64,000 bases of DNA from Euryarchaeota archaeon (GTDB lineage: Archaea; Thermoplasmatota; SW-10-69-26; JACQPN01): contig JACQPN010000025.1 in assembly GCA_016207515.1 (NCBI GenBank), positions 282,006-346,005 of the forward strand, in the 5' to 3' direction. Each line of letters begins with the position of its first letter. Position 1 is the first letter of the stretch. Below the pieces are notes generated by a model, which saw only the letters and a program-made list of their open reading frames with translations, was not told the origin of the DNA and did no database searches. Both the position numbers and the translations under genes were made by a program. Below, piece by piece: positions 61,796 to 64,000 of the stretch.

Positions 61796-63385
61796 TTGGA
61801 CACGAGTTTGCAACGTGGAAATGGGAGCCGGTCGAAGCCCCCGGAATGGTATCTTAGAGAAGCAGTCGTCACGATACTTGCGGCCCGCGGTGGCGCGACT
61901 CCGTACTTACTCGCAGAGACTCTCGGGATGGGGTATGAGGCAGTCGAGGATCTGTTGCGAAGACTCGCCGATGAGGACCGCGTATTCAAGGATCCAAACG
62001 ACAAGAAATGGAAATCCAACACAGGAGTCTCAGCGGCTCTTTCCGTGACGGATTCGGCGAATCAAAGCGAAACGCGTGAGCCCGTCGTGGGGCCAGAAAT
62101 GGTCCTTCAATCATATGTCGCGGGTCTCACTCACTTGATGGGCGCCCAAGTGAGGCGAGATGAGCGGTGGCTCGGCTGGCCCTATGCCGATCCTACAATC
62201 CTTGTGGAGTTCCCGGCGGTCAAGCAACTTTACGCCGCTGTGGAAACAGCGTTGGGTAAGCAGACGACGCGCCAATTGTCGGAGAAGATTCTCGCCGAAG
62301 CGGCGGTCAATGTCGAGATGACGGCCAAGGTGTTGCTCCTGCTTTGTTGGTTGAAAACGACACCTAATGGGAACGTGTTCCCGAGGTTTCGGGACACGTT
62401 CAAGACGGACTTCGACGCGCGAATCACTGGAGCGGTCGACTACCTCTTCGATTCACTCGAACCGGTCCCCGATGGTGGAGGCTACGCGGTGCGGAGCCCA
62501 TACCTCATCTTCCGCAAGCCCTACCCGCCCTTCTTCCTGGATCATGAAGTCCCTGGGAAGCCCCCGTGTCCCATGTGGACGGTCTACATCGCGAGAGCAC
62601 TAAGAGAAGTGCAGCGCGCGCACCTGGCGGACAGAGCGTTTGGCCCTGAAAAAGAAAAAATCCTGGACGGAGCGCGTAGCTTTGTGCGAAGACATGGATT
62701 TGATTACGTCAAGAACGTGCTAGAGCGCGAATGGCTTCTCGGACAGACGCCAGTAGGCGGCTGGACTAACATCATGATGAATTATCGACACTTGGGGCGA
62801 GACCGAGTCGATGGTGCCACTTTGCTTACAACGGACCAGGAGTTTGCGGAAATTTTCTCCTTGTGGAGTCGGTTCAGCGATGGGAAAGCGCCGGGTATCA
62901 ACACCCATTACTTGGCAAACAGGCGTAACGTCAGTGCCGAGGCAACAGCGTTCGCAAGTGTCGCCTTGTTTGATTCGGAGTACTTCGGTCTCATGCCAGT
63001 GAGAATGGGGGAACAGGCTTCCAAGCGCCGAGCCATGTGCTTGTCGTCTCTCTTGCAAACAAGGCGCGGTCCGCTAGAATCTACCCTTCATCCGAGCAAT
63101 CCTATCCTGTTGGCTCATGCCTCCGCTTGCTTCGGGGTTAACCCGTACGGTCCCAGAATCCAGGAGGTCTTGCGGACGGCGTGCGGTGACCTCCAACCCG
63201 GCGCAATGGCGTCCCAGTACGTGAATTATCATAGCCAACTTATCAACAGTCTCGAACACATGCATGGCATCTATAGGATCATGAACAAGATTGAGGAGAC
63301 TGGTCCAAGTGCGGAGTATTGGGATCCCACCGGTTTCGGGGCGTTGGACCGGATAGGGTTCTTCATGTCAAAACTCAAGTCCTGA
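61796..63385 (+). CDS. Unknown protein with N-terminal winged helix and large helical domain
   Basis: 529 residues from TTG 61796. Residues about 15-75 look like a winged helix (WYLREAVVTILAARGGATPYLLAETLGMGYEAVEDLLRRLADEDRVFKDPNDKKWKS). The remaining 430 residues are helix-rich with many aromatic and charged positions (WLGWPYADPTILVEFPAVKQLYAAVETALG, GGWTNIMMNYRHLGRDRVDGATLLTTDQEF, INTHYLANRRNVSAEATAFASVALF) and could form a helical toroid. I recognise no family. It overlaps the convergent gene by 11 bases. It could be an island-encoded regulator or effector. Confidence 0.6.
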   Translation: MDTSLQRGNGSRSKPPEWYLREAVVTILAARGGATPYLLAETLGMGYEAVEDLLRRLADEDRVFKDPNDKKWKSNTGVSAALSVTDSANQSETREPVVGPEMVLQSYVAGLTHLMGAQVRRDERWLGWPYADPTILVEFPAVKQLYAAVETALGKQTTRQLSEKILAEAAVNVEMTAKVLLLLCWLKTTPNGNVFPRFRDTFKTDFDARITGAVDYLFDSLEPVPDGGGYAVRSPYLIFRKPYPPFFLDHEVPGKPPCPMWTVYIARALREVQRAHLADRAFGPEKEKILDGARSFVRRHGFDYVKNVLEREWLLGQTPVGGWTNIMMNYRHLGRDRVDGATLLTTDQEFAEIFSLWSRFSDGKAPGINTHYLANRRNVSAEATAFASVALFDSEYFGLMPVRMGEQASKRRAMCLSSLLQTRRGPLESTLHPSNPILLAHASACFGVNPYGPRIQEVLRTACGDLQPGAMASQYVNYHSQLINSLEHMHGIYRIMNKIEETGPSAEYWDPTGFGALDRIGFFMSKLKS

Positions 63386-63839
63386 GGGCGTCTAGTTTTT
63401 CTAAGACGCTGCGGATATCAGGTTGGAGTTGGTCCAGGTCCCATTCTTCGAGTGGTGCGGTGGTGTCGCGCCAGCTTGAAAGTTCTCTCGTGATCTCCCG
63501 ACTGGCGGTGGTTGCTTCTCTTTCTCCGATTCCGGCATCGGGCGCTAGACTCGTGATGAGCTGCTCCACGCCTTGCCCGTATTGGGCGTCAATTGGTTGA
63601 AGTTTCTCTCGCGCGTAGGCGAGATAGGTTTCCCGTAATTCGAGGATGTTGTTGACCCCGTGTTCGTAGAGGAAGGTGTTCGGGAATGCGTTTACTATGT
63701 AGGTGCGCAACGGGGCTTCTCGGTGGTCGACACGGTCGAGCAGGTCGACAAAATATGTGCGGTAGTCGAGGCGGAGTTGCGAGTAGCCCCCCGCGTAGCC
63801 CGGCGGGAAAGCGTTGTATTCCTCAAAGAGGATGTTCAT
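63375..63839 (-). CDS. Unknown protein, convergent with the 529-residue protein
   Basis: 154 residues from ATG 63839. Helical, acidic and Tyr-rich (YNAFPPGYAGGYSQLRLDYRTYFVDLLDRVDHREAPLRTYIVNAFPNTFLYEHGVNNILELRETYLAYAREKL). No membrane segment or known motif. The remaining bases to the window end (63840-64000) show no gene. Confidence 0.5.
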   Translation of the reverse strand: MNILFEEYNAFPPGYAGGYSQLRLDYRTYFVDLLDRVDHREAPLRTYIVNAFPNTFLYEHGVNNILELRETYLAYAREKLQPIDAQYGQGVEQLITSLAPDAGIGEREATTASREITRELSSWRDTTAPLEEWDLDQLQPDIRSVLEKLDALRT

Positions 63840-64000
63840 CGCTTCGTTGTCAAGTGTTAACGTGTGCTGTAACTTCCTAAACCGGCCCCTTTTGTAACTC
63901 CAAAAACGACCCGGGCAAACGGGCTAAAACCCGTCGACCCTGACCCCCGACCGGTGGTCCTGGTGAAGCCCGTGTTCGATGATCCCAACGTGTTGGCGCG

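Overview
This window is archaeal and GC-rich. The evidence is the gene order of the S10/spc-type ribosomal cluster (uL3 to uL15, secY), which carries archaeal-only members: eS4, eL32, eL19, aIF1/SUI1, the RNase P protein Rnp1, AdkA, a DUF106/EMC3-like protein, archaeal CMP kinase and Cbf5. TATA-box promoters with short or absent leaders, a class III type IV pilin and a PGF-CTERM-like tail agree. A euryarchaeote near the Thermoplasmatota is my best guess from gene content, but that is inference. Heme-copper oxidase genes indicate an aerobe.

Layout. 1-8.0 kb: the end of one surface protein and all of a second with the same cytoplasmic zinc-ribbon tail, then cheB and cheC, then a beta-helix lipoprotein. 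8.2-13.3 kb: a 1121-residue Ala/Ser-rich surface protein made of three diverged repeats, then a protein with three V4R-like modules. 13.3-20.1 kb: a TrmB-type regulator, a small ribbon-helix-helix protein, a TVP38-type membrane protein, a sulfite-oxidase-like molybdoenzyme, a membrane/zinc-ribbon/GTPase trio, thioredoxin and an MFS transporter. 20.3-23.6 kb: purM and aconitase. 23.7-25.8 kb: a small regulator cassette lying between a type IV pilin gene and a detached copy of the pilin 3' end. 25.9-31.2 kb: the respiratory block, with a fused CtaA-CtaB, CoxA, a CoxB carrying an extra blue-copper domain, and CoxC. 32.6-36.2 kb: a MATE transporter followed by a Kelch protein and a GIY-YIG-like protein, then a detached copy of the MATE 3' end. 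36.3-36.7 kb: a probable structured RNA gene. 36.7-54.7 kb: the ribosomal protein, secY and Cbf5 cluster. 54.8-56.2 kb: tRNA-Thr(GGT), tRNA-Ser(CGA), a ubiquitin-like SAMP gene and tRNA-Glu(TTC), with many partial repeats of tRNA 3' ends. 56.1-64 kb: an accessory island that begins with a tyrosine recombinase whose 3' end overlaps tRNA-Glu and continues with genes I mostly cannot name.

The most striking theme is 3'-end duplication. Three protein genes (sulfite-oxidase-like, pilin, MATE) are each followed by a second, detached copy of their last 48-96 bases; in two cases the copies bracket a two-gene cassette. Next to tRNA-Thr and tRNA-Ser, fragments of the tRNA 3' end recur two or three times. 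This is the footprint expected of elements that insert at gene 3' ends and restore the gene, or of decayed tandem duplications. The tRNA-Ser-derived repeats also carry hairpins whose stems differ between copies by compensatory changes while the loop length is fixed. I regard these two observations as the best candidates for something undescribed.
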